The translations under genes and the position numbers were made by a program. Shown in pieces: positions 1 through 6,586 of a DNA stretch of 9,733 nt (its first letter is position 1; every line of letters starts with the position of its first letter). Source of the stretch: Bog-366 sp964501985 (GTDB taxonomy: Bacteria; Acidobacteriota; Terriglobia; UBA7540); NCBI GenBank assembly GCA_964501985.1, contig CAZCVY010000254.1, forward strand, positions 1 to 9,733, given 5' to 3'. The notes below the pieces were generated by a model. It was not told the origin of the DNA. It made no database searches and saw nothing but the letters and a program-made list of their open reading frames with translations.

Positions 1-463
1 CATCAACTTATTGGGAGCAACCTTCATTTTTGATGTTTTTTTGTTTTGGTGAGTGGGCTCGATTGGCATCGATAAAATGTCGCTTTGTACGGCTTTCGAA
101 GGGGTCAATCCGTCTCTTCCTTCTGCGACTTCCAGCCCGCTGGAGCGACTTTCACCACCGCGCCGCAGGTGCGCGATTCGACTCAACCAACCATCAACCG
201 AGCAATTTTGTCTCCAAACCAAACCTAGCGTCGAGGCCGACAGACTGCCCGATCATCAACGGAAAAAGAGAGGTCTTCCTGTTTTTCTCCGGCGCCCTGA
301 CGCTTGCGCCTCCATTTCACTTAGGCTGGGCAAACTTCGCGGACTTTGAGATGGCCCTGCAGAGCCTGTGTGAAAAGTCGACGGCCGAACCGAGAATCAA
401 CAAGTTGCGGGCCAAGCGAGCCAGGTAACTCATGGATTTCTTGTAGCCGATATACGTTTTCAC

Positions 464-535
464 ACGGGCCCGGCAGGGTCCCGTCAAAGTCGAGGTTGGG
501 GGGCCGACCCCTTGCGGGCCCCTGAGGGGCGACGT
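464..535. repeat. GC-rich block of strong hairpins
   Basis: Two or three strong stems lie close together. The first pairs ACGGGCCC (464-471) with GGGTCCCGT (476-484), giving 8 bp with one bulged base and a 4-nt loop. Next is a GGGG/CCCC-rich tract at about 497-525 that can pair as GGGGCC with GGCCCC. Overlapping it, GCCCC-TGA-GGGGC forms a tight 5-bp hairpin at about 518-531. No T tract follows on either strand, so these do not read as intrinsic terminators. They could be a dispersed intergenic repeat of the REP or MITE type, or structure in the 5' region of the gene at 702. Copy number cannot be judged from one window. Confidence 0.4.
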
Positions 536-691
536 GAAGCAGGCAGTGTAACGCAAGGCGAAACCGTGTTCTAGATGAAGAACCAGCTTGCTGGCTGGAA
601 TCACCGCCTTCGTCCGGGACAATCTAGGACTTGATCGCGTTAGCGAGTTCTTTTCCTTACCTTGCGAGGGGTGATACCATTCCTGGCACAG

Positions 692-697
692 GGAGGT
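692..697 (+). promoter_or_regulatory. Ribosome binding site of the C45-like hydrolase
   Basis: GGAGGT lies just upstream of the ATG at 702, with 5 nt between the GGAGG core and the start codon. It fixes this start in a frame with no competing upstream start. Confidence 0.8.
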
Positions 698-701
698 CCT
701 C

Positions 702-3572
702 ATGAATATTTCTGTCAAAGGCCCGGCCTTTCGCCGCTGGCAGTCACCCATCAGGCTCGCGGTAAAGCGGCAGATCCTTTGTCTCTCGTGCTGCCTTGTT
801 TTCACAGCCCTTGCAGGGGCCAACACACCTTTGTTTCAATCGTCCTTCCACAAGCCCACTCAGGACTGGGTCGTGGTTCGCGGCTCAGCGGCGCTCGACC
901 CTTCCGTTCTGCACGGGGGTAATCCCTCCCTTCGGGTCGAGCACAAAAGTGGGTTCGATGACTCTTGCATCAGCCTTGCGCCCATCGCCCTGACTCTCGG
1001 CAAGAGTTATCAGTTGAGCGGCTGGGTTCGCACAGAAGGCCTGGAGGTGCGCGATCTGGACCGCTCCCCCATTGCCTCCGGCGCGACCCTGACGATGGCC
1101 TCGATGCCGTTCGACGTTCATTCCTCCTCGGTGGGCGGAACCGAGCCGTGGACTCACCTCAACCTGCGATTTGTCGCTAGCCGAACGCGCGACCAGGTCC
1201 TTCTGACCGTTGGCAATGGCGGCTCGTTTACCGGCAAGGCATGGTTCGAAGGAATTCAGATTGAGGAATCTTCGTCGGACGGCGAGTGGCCGGCTCGGGA
1301 TGCCGTAGAAACCTTTGGCCCCGCTTACCGCTATCCCGCCGCCGGGTGGATCTATCTCCATATCGAAGGACAACCCTATGAACGCGGATATCAGCACGGC
1401 CATCTGATGGCTCGCGAGATTCCAGAATATCTGGAGCGCTGCGCCGCCACTCTCGGCGACAAGGATCACTGGCACGACTATCGCACCACCGCCAATGCCC
1501 TTTTCCTGCGCGGCTTCGATAAGGAAATCCTCGAGGAGATGCGAGGCATTGCCGACGGTGCTTCTGACGCCGGCGCGCGGTGGCAGGACCGGCGGATTGA
1601 CCTGATGGACATTGTCGTGGCCAACGTCACGGTGGAAATGGGTGAGCTTGAGCCCGCGGTCTCGGCCACCCCTACTGGGCTCGAGGGCCTCGGTCTAGAC
1701 AAGCCGTCCTACGCTGAAGGCAAATCCGATTCTCCGCGTGACCATTGCAGCGCCTTTGCCGCCACCGGCCCTGCCACGCGCGACGGCAAAATGGTGATTG
1801 GGCATGTGACCTGGTGGCCGCTGACGCTCGCCGAGCAGACCAACGTTTGGCTCGATATCAAGCCGGCTTCGGGACATCGCGTGCTCATCCAAAGCTATCC
1901 CGGCGGGATCGAAAGCGGCACTGACTGGTACCAGAACGACGTGGGCGTGGTCCTAACCGAGACGACCATTAACCAAACGCCTTTCAACGCGCAAGGCACG
2001 CCTGTGGCCTTCCGAGCGCGCATGGCCATCCAGTACGGCGGCAGCATCGATGACGTTGTTCAATACCTCGGCACCCGCAACAATGGCCTCTACACCAACG
2101 AGTGGATCATGGGCGATGCGAAGACCAATGAGATCGCGATCTACGATCTAGGAACCAATCACACCCGTCTGTGGCGCAGTTCAAAGAACGAGTGGTTCGG
2201 GAACACTCCAGGCTTCTACTGGGGCGACAACAATCCCAAGGACCTGGACGTTCGCCTGGAGGACTACCCCGATCCGCATGGCGATCCCGACTATATTCCG
2301 TACTCGCCCGGTCCGCGCGACCTTGCCTGGCAAGCCCTCTACGAGAAGCATCACGGCCAGATTGACGAGCAGTTTGGATTCCTCGCATTTCGCACGGCGC
2401 CGCTGGTGAGCGCGAGCACTATGGATGCGAAGGTTGCGACCTCGGACATGGCATCACACCTCATGGTGTGGGCGGCCATCGGCAAGCCCAATCAACGCGA
2501 GTGGCTGCCGCACAAGTGGGATCATGCCATGGATAACGGCCTTTATCCGTCCGGCTACTACCTGTTTCAAGCTGAGCCGTCCGCGACTTTGCGCGCCACC
2601 ATCGAGCAGAATGAAAAGTCCCGGTTGGTGGCCTCTTTGGACCCGCCCGCGCACGCGTCCGCGGCGGAACTCGACCCTCCGTCTTATGAAGGCCGGGTGT
2701 GGAAAGGGTGGGTACTCCCTGCCTCCGAGGCTGACACATGGTTTGTTGCCGGTTCGGCTGAGTATGCGTACGTGCTTAAGTCCAAGAATCCCGAGGATGC
2801 GCTCAATACGCAGCGTACCGTTTGGCGGGGCCTAGAATTGGTTCCGGACAGTCCCGCAAACCATTTACGGCGCGAGCAGACGAAGGGCGTGTTGTTTCTC
2901 GATTCGCTTCGTCACAAGATGGGCGACGACGCCTTCTTCAAGCTGATGAGCGACTACTTCGCCGCTAACACCACCAAGACCGTTACTTCGCAATCGTTCC
3001 TTGAAAAGGCGGGCGCCAGCCTTGATCCCATTGATCCGCCGGAGGGCCCCGCATATCTCGCGAGCGACATCTGGCGCCGCCTGGCGTCCGCGGTCATTGT
3101 GTACGGAACGGTGCGTGATGCCGGCGCGAACCGATACGCGGCCGAACAAATGCAAGACCGCTTTCTGGATCGATACGAAAGCCGCGTGCCGGTCTACAAG
3201 GATTTTGAGGTATCGGAGGATCTGCTGCGTCACCACGATGTCGTCTTTGTGGGGCGCCCGGAAGCCAACTCTGCGCTCGCCCTTTGGTCCGGCAAGCTTG
3301 GTCTCAGTTATGATGGCGCGGCGTTCAAGATTGATGGCGAGGCTCACGCCGCCGAACGCGCAGGGTTGATCCTCGCTGCGAAGAACCCGCTCGATGCCAC
3401 CCATATGGTGCTCATCGTGGCGGGCAATGCCGCCCTCAGCACGGTCAAGACTCAAAAGGCGGATCTGCCCGCGGATGAATATGAGATCGTGGGCGAGAGC
3501 GACAAGCCCATCAGGGGTTTCCAGAAGCCAACCCCCTCCGTCGCGCAAGCCGCTGGCCCGAGCCAGCAGTAG
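702..3572 (+). CDS. Secreted multidomain C45/phospholipase-B-like Ntn hydrolase
   Basis: Predicted exported 956-aa protein. Residues 1-40 look like a Sec signal peptide: basic stretches up to R23, a hydrophobic core LCLSCCLVFTALAG, and likely cleavage near AGA-N41. About 45-190 is a beta-rich, carbohydrate-binding-module-like region. About 215-620 matches the C45 / phospholipase-B-like family: a Y-ERGYQHG motif (E227-G233), then DHC at 347-349, where C349 is the expected nucleophile freed by self-cleavage, then YPGGIESGTDWY, a TETTINQ stretch and NGLYTNEW. In the family such Ntn hydrolases cut amide or ester bonds; the substrate here is unknown. About 664-780 resembles the back half of an M1 aminopeptidase (TWFVAGSAEY, then KGVLFLDSLRHKMGDDAFF), but no HExxH is present and the zinc-ligand Glu of the usual EGxAxY is replaced by A683. 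About 798-915 resembles the C-terminal domain of some secreted esterases and peptidases (VIVYGT, HHDVVFVGRPEAN). A strong GGAGGT sets the start. It ends 3 nt from the convergent msrA stop. Confidence 0.8.
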   Translation: MNISVKGPAFRRWQSPIRLAVKRQILCLSCCLVFTALAGANTPLFQSSFHKPTQDWVVVRGSAALDPSVLHGGNPSLRVEHKSGFDDSCISLAPIALTLGKSYQLSGWVRTEGLEVRDLDRSPIASGATLTMASMPFDVHSSSVGGTEPWTHLNLRFVASRTRDQVLLTVGNGGSFTGKAWFEGIQIEESSSDGEWPARDAVETFGPAYRYPAAGWIYLHIEGQPYERGYQHGHLMAREIPEYLERCAATLGDKDHWHDYRTTANALFLRGFDKEILEEMRGIADGASDAGARWQDRRIDLMDIVVANVTVEMGELEPAVSATPTGLEGLGLDKPSYAEGKSDSPRDHCSAFAATGPATRDGKMVIGHVTWWPLTLAEQTNVWLDIKPASGHRVLIQSYPGGIESGTDWYQNDVGVVLTETTINQTPFNAQGTPVAFRARMAIQYGGSIDDVVQYLGTRNNGLYTNEWIMGDAKTNEIAIYDLGTNHTRLWRSSKNEWFGNTPGFYWGDNNPKDLDVRLEDYPDPHGDPDYIPYSPGPRDLAWQALYEKHHGQIDEQFGFLAFRTAPLVSASTMDAKVATSDMASHLMVWAAIGKPNQREWLPHKWDHAMDNGLYPSGYYLFQAEPSATLRATIEQNEKSRLVASLDPPAHASAAELDPPSYEGRVWKGWVLPASEADTWFVAGSAEYAYVLKSKNPEDALNTQRTVWRGLELVPDSPANHLRREQTKGVLFLDSLRHKMGDDAFFKLMSDYFAANTTKTVTSQSFLEKAGASLDPIDPPEGPAYLASDIWRRLASAVIVYGTVRDAGANRYAAEQMQDRFLDRYESRVPVYKDFEVSEDLLRHHDVVFVGRPEANSALALWSGKLGLSYDGAAFKIDGEAHAAERAGLILAAKNPLDATHMVLIVAGNAALSTVKTQKADLPADEYEIVGESDKPIRGFQKPTPSVAQAAGPSQQ
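3552..3567. terminator. Hairpin at convergent gene ends (possible weak bidirectional terminator)
   Basis: GCTGGC (3552-3557), a CCGA loop and GCCAGC (3562-3567) make a perfect 6-bp stem. It lies inside the last codons of the hydrolase and 8 nt beyond the msrA stop on the other strand. Neither strand has a T tract after it, so efficient intrinsic termination is doubtful; it may mark RNA 3' ends or be fortuitous. Confidence 0.3.
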
Positions 3573-3575
3573 GAA

Positions 3576-4250
3576 TCAATTGTAGAGCCCTGGGAATTCC
3601 TTCTTGAGCGCGCGCAGCTTGGGTAGGTCGTTGTAGACGATATAGGGATTGTCCGGATGCAGTTCCAGGTAGTTCTGGTGGTAGGCCTCGGCCAGATAGA
3701 AATGTTCGAAGGGCACCACCTGGGTGACGATGGGGGCACGGAAGACGCCGGCTTTATTGAGTTGGTCGATATAGGCGAGCGCGATCTGTTTCTGCGCATC
3801 GTCGGAGTAGAAAATCACCGAGCGGTATTGCGTTCCCTCGTCCGGCCCCTGGCGGTTCAGCTCAGTGGGATCGGTCGCCACGGAGAAGAAAACGCGCAAT
3901 AATTGGGAGTATGTGACTTTCGAGGGGTCGAAGGTAATCTTGACCGATTCGGCGTGGCCTGTGCGGCCGGAGCTGACCGTCTCGTAATCCGGCGATTTCA
4001 CGTCCCCTCCGGAATAACCCGAGACGACCTCCTTCACGCCCTTCACGTGCTTGAAGACCGCGTCGACGCCCCAGAAGCAACCACCGGCGAGAACCGCAGT
4101 CTGCTTGCCTTTGACTGACGCGACTGGATCGGAGCCGGCATATTCCGGAACTTGTCCGTGCACCATGCCGCAACCAAGGACTCCCATGGCGAAAGACAGA
4201 ACCAGCAAGCACGTTCCCGTTCGAATGCCGTCCTTTTGACAAGCCGTCAT
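3576..4250 (-). CDS. msrA: Exported peptide-methionine (S)-S-oxide reductase, single-Cys type
   Basis: MsrA reduces methionine-S-sulfoxide in proteins. Reading from the start chosen here gives 224 aa. The active-site motif GCFWG places the catalytic cysteine at C58. Other family hallmarks follow: GYSGG (78-82), GHAESV with E101, DPTELNRQGPDEGTQYRS (127-144), HQNYL, and the closing YIVYNDLPK. The N-terminus has a hydrophobic stretch ending VLGC27, a near-consensus lipobox, so the protein is probably exported and lipid-anchored; cleavage near VHG-Q33 is the alternative. No cysteine occurs after C58, so the usual C-terminal resolving cysteines are absent. The frame is open back to 4352, but AGGAGG at 4258-4263 lies 7 nt before the ATG at 4250 and is followed by a proper signal sequence, so the shorter form is chosen. 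It converges on the hydrolase gene and diverges from the calpain-like gene. Confidence 0.93.
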   Translation of the reverse strand: MTACQKDGIRTGTCLLVLSFAMGVLGCGMVHGQVPEYAGSDPVASVKGKQTAVLAGGCFWGVDAVFKHVKGVKEVVSGYSGGDVKSPDYETVSSGRTGHAESVKITFDPSKVTYSQLLRVFFSVATDPTELNRQGPDEGTQYRSVIFYSDDAQKQIALAYIDQLNKAGVFRAPIVTQVVPFEHFYLAEAYHQNYLELHPDNPYIVYNDLPKLRALKKEFPGLYN

Positions 4251-4257
4251 GGCGCCG

Positions 4258-4263
4258 CCTCCT
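4258..4263 (-). promoter_or_regulatory. Ribosome binding site that decides the msrA start
   Basis: On the minus strand AGGAGG stands 7 nt before the ATG at 4250. This favours a 224-aa precursor over the 258-aa reading from 4352. Confidence 0.85.
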
Positions 4264-4379
4264 AGTTCGATCCTTCGATTCGTGGACCGTCTGTAATTCT
4301 TTTGCCCCAGCATCTTAAGAATACCACCAGGTGGCGGATTTATTCCTGCCACACATCAATCATCCATTGAATAAACCCT

Positions 4380-4408
4380 TTGACGGCTCCCTGAACACCC
4401 TGTATCCT
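4380..4408 (+). promoter_or_regulatory. Sigma70-type promoter for the calpain-like gene
   Basis: TTGACG (4380-4385, 5 of 6 matches to the -35 consensus), a 17-nt spacer, and TATCCT (4403-4408, 4 of 6 matches to the -10). Transcription would begin near 4415, about 48 nt before the chosen ATG at 4463. The GTG at 4331, the upstream limit of the open frame, lies before this promoter, which argues against that start. Confidence 0.55.
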
Positions 4409-4451
4409 TGCCACAAGTCCATTTTAAGGGGCGCCGGGAAGGCGAGTCTGC

Positions 4452-4456
4452 GGGAG
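4452..4456 (+). promoter_or_regulatory. Ribosome binding site that decides the calpain-like start
   Basis: GGGAG lies 6 nt before the ATG at 4463 and is directly followed by a signal peptide in frame. It supports that start over the in-frame GTG at 4331. Confidence 0.7.
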
Positions 4457-4462
4457 CAAACC

Positions 4463-5500
4463 ATGCTGAAACGCGCGGGTGTTGTGCTTTGCATCGTGGC
4501 TTTTTTCTCTGCCTTGCAGGGGGCGAAGGCGGCCGACAGCCTTTACGGGTCGAAAGGCGTCGCCCCCGAGGCCGTGCGTCAGGGAAGGCTGGGAAGTTGC
4601 TATTTTCACGCGGTCATCGCGGCCTTGGCGCAGCGCCGCGTGGACGCAATTCGCAAGATGATTCAATCCAACCCGGACGGCAGCTACACGGTTACATTCG
4701 GAGATGGCAAGAAGGAAACCGCCTACCAGGAGGACCTTCGCTACACTCACGACAGTGGTTACGACCTGTCGGACGGGCAATGGGTGGCGGTGCTGTTCCG
4801 CGCCTATGCCCAGCGCGTTTTGCGTGAAGCATTGCTGCAAGAGATCGACGGCAGCGATTTGTATCCTTGGATCAAGCAGCCGGCGGAAGCGTTGGTCGGC
4901 ACCAGCGATCCCCTCGTGCTGGCTTACGACCGCGCCATCCGCGCCCAGGTTGACCAGGACGGAAACATCGACCGCGCCAAGCTGGAGGCGGGCCTCAAGA
5001 AAGAGATGGCCCCCATCTCCGTCCCGGATACCATGAAAGATTCCCTGATCGGAATGCTTGAAACCGGTGGTTTTTTTGACAAAATGGTGGCATTTATTCA
5101 GCAAAACGGCGAACTCTTCGGCGCATATCGAGCCGTGGGCCAGGGCGGCATCGCCGACCGTGTGATGAAAACGTTTTCAGGAAGCACGCGCTTCCAGGAA
5201 AATCAGACTGCGGCGCAGGCGGGCCCCGCCTTGGCTGATGCCGTCAAGAACGGAATGCCGATTGTGGCGTGTACCGGGGGCAGCCAATTCTACCAACTGG
5301 TGGGGAAGGGTCAGGCGCTACCCGGCGGGAGTGACCAATGGTACGTCAACGCGCACTGCTACACGGTGCTCAACTACGACCCCGGCGCCGCAACCGTCAA
5401 TATTCGCAACCCCTGGGCGAGGCATCCCGACCCGGACGGTATTTTCAACCTGCCCCTTAGTGTTTTTGTCCCTGCTTACGCAGGAATCGTGACCCCGTAG
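4463..5500 (+). CDS. Secreted calpain-like (family C2) cysteine peptidase
   Basis: Predicted exported 345-aa papain-fold protease. Residues 1-23 form a classical signal peptide: MLKR, a hydrophobic core, and AKA before A24. The calpain signature QGRLGSCYFHA follows almost at once, giving oxyanion-hole Q40 and nucleophile C46. The remaining catalytic residues are visible as AHCYTVLNYD (H298) and NIRNPWA (N316). The His-to-Asn spacing is normal, but about 250 residues separate Cys from His, versus roughly 157 in animal calpains, which implies an inserted, probably helical region (about 100-270). No penta-EF-hand, C2-like or other accessory domain is present, so calcium control of the animal type is not indicated. 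A short C-terminal tail ends VTP. The gene has its own candidate promoter and looks monocistronic. The protease assignment is strong; substrate and role are unknown. In other bacteria C2 peptidases are periplasmic or secreted. Confidence 0.85.
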   Translation: MLKRAGVVLCIVAFFSALQGAKAADSLYGSKGVAPEAVRQGRLGSCYFHAVIAALAQRRVDAIRKMIQSNPDGSYTVTFGDGKKETAYQEDLRYTHDSGYDLSDGQWVAVLFRAYAQRVLREALLQEIDGSDLYPWIKQPAEALVGTSDPLVLAYDRAIRAQVDQDGNIDRAKLEAGLKKEMAPISVPDTMKDSLIGMLETGGFFDKMVAFIQQNGELFGAYRAVGQGGIADRVMKTFSGSTRFQENQTAAQAGPALADAVKNGMPIVACTGGSQFYQLVGKGQALPGGSDQWYVNAHCYTVLNYDPGAATVNIRNPWARHPDPDGIFNLPLSVFVPAYAGIVTP

Positions 5501-5599
5501 GAAACCTCCAGGAACGCCGACGTAGCATTTCGCTCGGTTGGATTGAACCCTCAGCAGTGATTCCCCTGGGCCTCCAACCTCGGGCTATAACCGCCGAAG

Positions 5600-6070
5600 T
5601 CAGTTCGGGGACGTTTGCACACTGGCTTCCACCACTTCGGTATGCAGACCCCCCTCCGCAGGGTCCACCGACCGAGGAAGGCCGGCGCGGCGGGCGATAG
5701 CATTATCGAAGGCGCTGCGCACGACGTACGCGAGGTCGGTGGCATTGAAGGGAGGGGCGAGAAAATCGAAGGCGCCGGTTTCAATGGCCTCCACATAAAA
5801 GCGGGTATCCACAACACGAGCCACTACAATGACATTCACCGGCTTCGCGGCCTTTTCGGCTACAGCCAAAATGTCGGCCCACGTGCCATCGGGGAGCTGC
5901 GTTTCCGTGAAGACCAAGGGAACGGGGTCAAGGCCACCCAGCATGCGCTTGGCTTGCGCTCGCGATTGAGCGTGGATGACGTGCATACCCTGGCGTTCCA
6001 GAGCGCCTTTGAGGGTTACCAGTGTTTCTGAATTGTGGTGGACTAACAGGGCTTTGATTCTCTCCGTCAT
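5600..6070 (-). CDS. Stand-alone pseudo-receiver (degenerate response-regulator) protein
   Basis: 156 aa with the length, hydrophobic pattern and landmarks of a CheY-like receiver over residues 4-122: beta-1 IKALLVHHN, beta-3 LVFTETQLPDG, beta-4 VNVIVVAR, and GAFDFLAPPF near beta-5. Every canonical phosphorylation residue is replaced. The acidic pair is H11-H12, the phospho-acceptor Asp is E56, the switch Thr/Ser is V83, and the conserved Lys is P106. The protein therefore probably does not undergo ordinary Asp phosphorylation; E56 might mimic a permanently activated state, or the domain may serve only as a binding platform. A tail of about 34 residues has no DNA-binding or output domain. GGGAG 5 nt before the ATG supports the start. 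It lies 25 nt downstream of the winged-helix gene on the same strand, so co-transcription is likely. Confidence 0.8.
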   Translation of the reverse strand: MTERIKALLVHHNSETLVTLKGALERQGMHVIHAQSRAQAKRMLGGLDPVPLVFTETQLPDGTWADILAVAEKAAKPVNVIVVARVVDTRFYVEAIETGAFDFLAPPFNATDLAYVVRSAFDNAIARRAGLPRSVDPAEGGLHTEVVEASVQTSPN

Positions 6071-6095
6071 TGGCGCTCCCTTTGTTTTTGCGAGG

Positions 6096-6305
6096 TTACT
6101 TCAACGCAACTTTGAAACTCTTTTTTTCCAGTGAAATATCGATTTTGTCTTCCCGCGCCAGCCAGCCCAAGGCAAAACCAACCAGCTCGCCCGAGCCGTT
6201 AAGTTTTTTCTTGAGTTGGGCCACGGTCTGCGGGCCAAAATCATTCAACGAATGCCAGACTTTTCCAGCAGTTACACCTACTTGTTCATTTGTTTCCACC
6301 TGCAA
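6096..6305 (-). CDS. Small winged-helix protein (DUF2582 / PF10771-like)
   Basis: 69-aa protein with the pattern of the small single-domain winged-helix family once called DUF2582. The visible elements are VGVTAGKVWHSLNDFGPQTV (first helix and turn), a Lys-rich second helix (AQLKKKL, 29-35), GELVGFALGWLAREDKI (putative recognition helix and start of the wing, 39-55), and a beta wing ending FKVALK. Members are presumed DNA-binding or protein-interaction modules; no target is known here. There is no ATG in the N-terminal region. AGGAGG (6310-6315) lies 4 nt before a TTG at 6305, or 10 nt before an in-frame GTG at 6299 (residue 3), so either could be the true start. It is first in a likely two-gene unit with the pseudo-receiver, 25 nt further on. 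It is preceded by a strong promoter and a long, structured leader. Confidence 0.8.
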   Translation of the reverse strand: MQVETNEQVGVTAGKVWHSLNDFGPQTVAQLKKKLNGSGELVGFALGWLAREDKIDISLEKKSFKVALK

Positions 6306-6552
6306 CGTACCTCCTATGTATGTTCGGCATCAAGCGCGGGGGACTTTAGAATATTTTTCGCTTCCGCGCCTGTTTCCCTTGTAGACACATCCCCGCCTGC
6401 CCGCGAGTGAGCGCTTACCCCCCAGATTGAGCGTGGTTATTGCTGCCGGGAGCCCCGGCTTACGGCTTTACAACGCGGTCATCATGTGGTCCTACGTCTT
6501 GCTTGAGCTTGGCGCTGAGGATGCTGTGCTATTAAATCTATCAAGCCGTAAG
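6306..6552 (-). ncRNA. Long structured 5' leader or small RNA upstream of the winged-helix gene
   Basis: This covers the gene-free stretch up to the promoter at 6558. On the minus strand the predicted transcript starts near 6551. Its 5' end, CTTACGGCTT (6552-6543), is perfectly complementary to AAGCCGTAAG (6468-6459), so a 10-bp stem would close a 74-nt region. GCCGGG-CTC-CCCGGC-type pairing (6445-6450 with 6454-6459) follows immediately, sharing one base with that stem. A third stem pairs AGGCGCGG (6371-6364) with CCGCGCTT (6339-6332), 7 Watson-Crick pairs plus one G-U, around a 24-nt AT-rich loop; it ends 16 nt before the ribosome binding site. No hairpin is followed by a U tract. I recognise no known riboswitch core (TPP, SAM, cobalamin, glycine, cyclic-di-GMP, fluoride) and no 6S, SRP or tmRNA hallmark. 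Confidence 0.4.
6310..6315 (-). promoter_or_regulatory. Ribosome binding site before a non-ATG start
   Basis: A perfect AGGAGG on the minus strand. Its spacing is 4 nt to TTG (6305) and 10 nt to GTG (6299). Neither is optimal, and the site does not decide between them. Confidence 0.75.
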
Positions 6553-6557
6553 ACAAT

Positions 6558-6586
6558 AGTATAGTCTCAAGATGGCGTTTTGACAA
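6558..6586 (-). promoter_or_regulatory. Strong sigma70-type promoter for the winged-helix unit
   Basis: On the minus strand TTGTCA (6586-6581, 5 of 6 matches) is separated by exactly 17 nt from TATACT (6563-6558, 5 of 6 matches). The predicted start of transcription is near 6551, at the base of the 10-bp long-range stem. The same bases contain a perfect plus-strand TTGACA (6580-6585), but no -10 at proper spacing follows it. Confidence 0.7.

Larger units (their letters stand above)
1..701. other. Intergenic stretch with no supported gene
   Basis: No reading frame here looks like a real protein. The longest forward frame (from about 30 to 428) and a reverse frame (826 to 317) give low-complexity, Arg/Ser/Pro-rich translations without a recognisable domain, and no good ribosome binding site precedes either start. 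The reverse frame also overlaps the start and signal peptide of the secreted hydrolase at 702. The first 60 bases are AT-rich with T runs, while 460-540 is very GC-rich and hairpin-forming (separate entry). No convincing sigma70 promoter for the downstream gene was found by eye. A 9-bp inverted repeat, GTGTGAAAA (368-376) and TTTTCACAC (457-465), is present, but repeats of that size are expected by chance. Confidence 0.6.

Noticed and set aside
1..27. Possible start of a reverse-strand gene (MKVAPNKLM) running off the left edge
   Set aside because: Only nine codons are visible and there is no ribosome binding site in the A-rich stretch before the ATG.
317..826. Reverse-strand 169-aa open frame across the upstream region
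   Set aside because: It overlaps the start and signal peptide of the well-supported gene at 702, its translation has no domain pattern, and it crosses the GC hairpin block; probably a chance frame in GC-rich DNA.
2865..3548. Long antisense frame (227 aa) inside the hydrolase gene; similar ones within recG (7573-8343, 8371-8868)
   Set aside because: These are shadows of strongly coding, GC-rich sequence and have no independent motif or ribosome binding site.
4324..4334. CCACC-A-GGTGG dyad in the msrA/calpain divergent spacer as an operator
   Set aside because: Only 5-bp arms in a single copy and not overlapping the better promoter; too weak to call.
4331..4462. 44-codon N-terminal extension of the calpain-like gene from a GTG
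   Set aside because: The extension precedes the candidate promoter, and the ATG at 4463 has a ribosome binding site and a signal peptide.
5501..5599. Terminator between the converging calpain-like and pseudo-receiver genes
   Set aside because: No stem of useful length with a T tract was found on either strand in this 99-nt spacer.
6445..6459. GCCGGG/CCCGGC hairpin as an intrinsic terminator
   Set aside because: No T tract follows on either strand.
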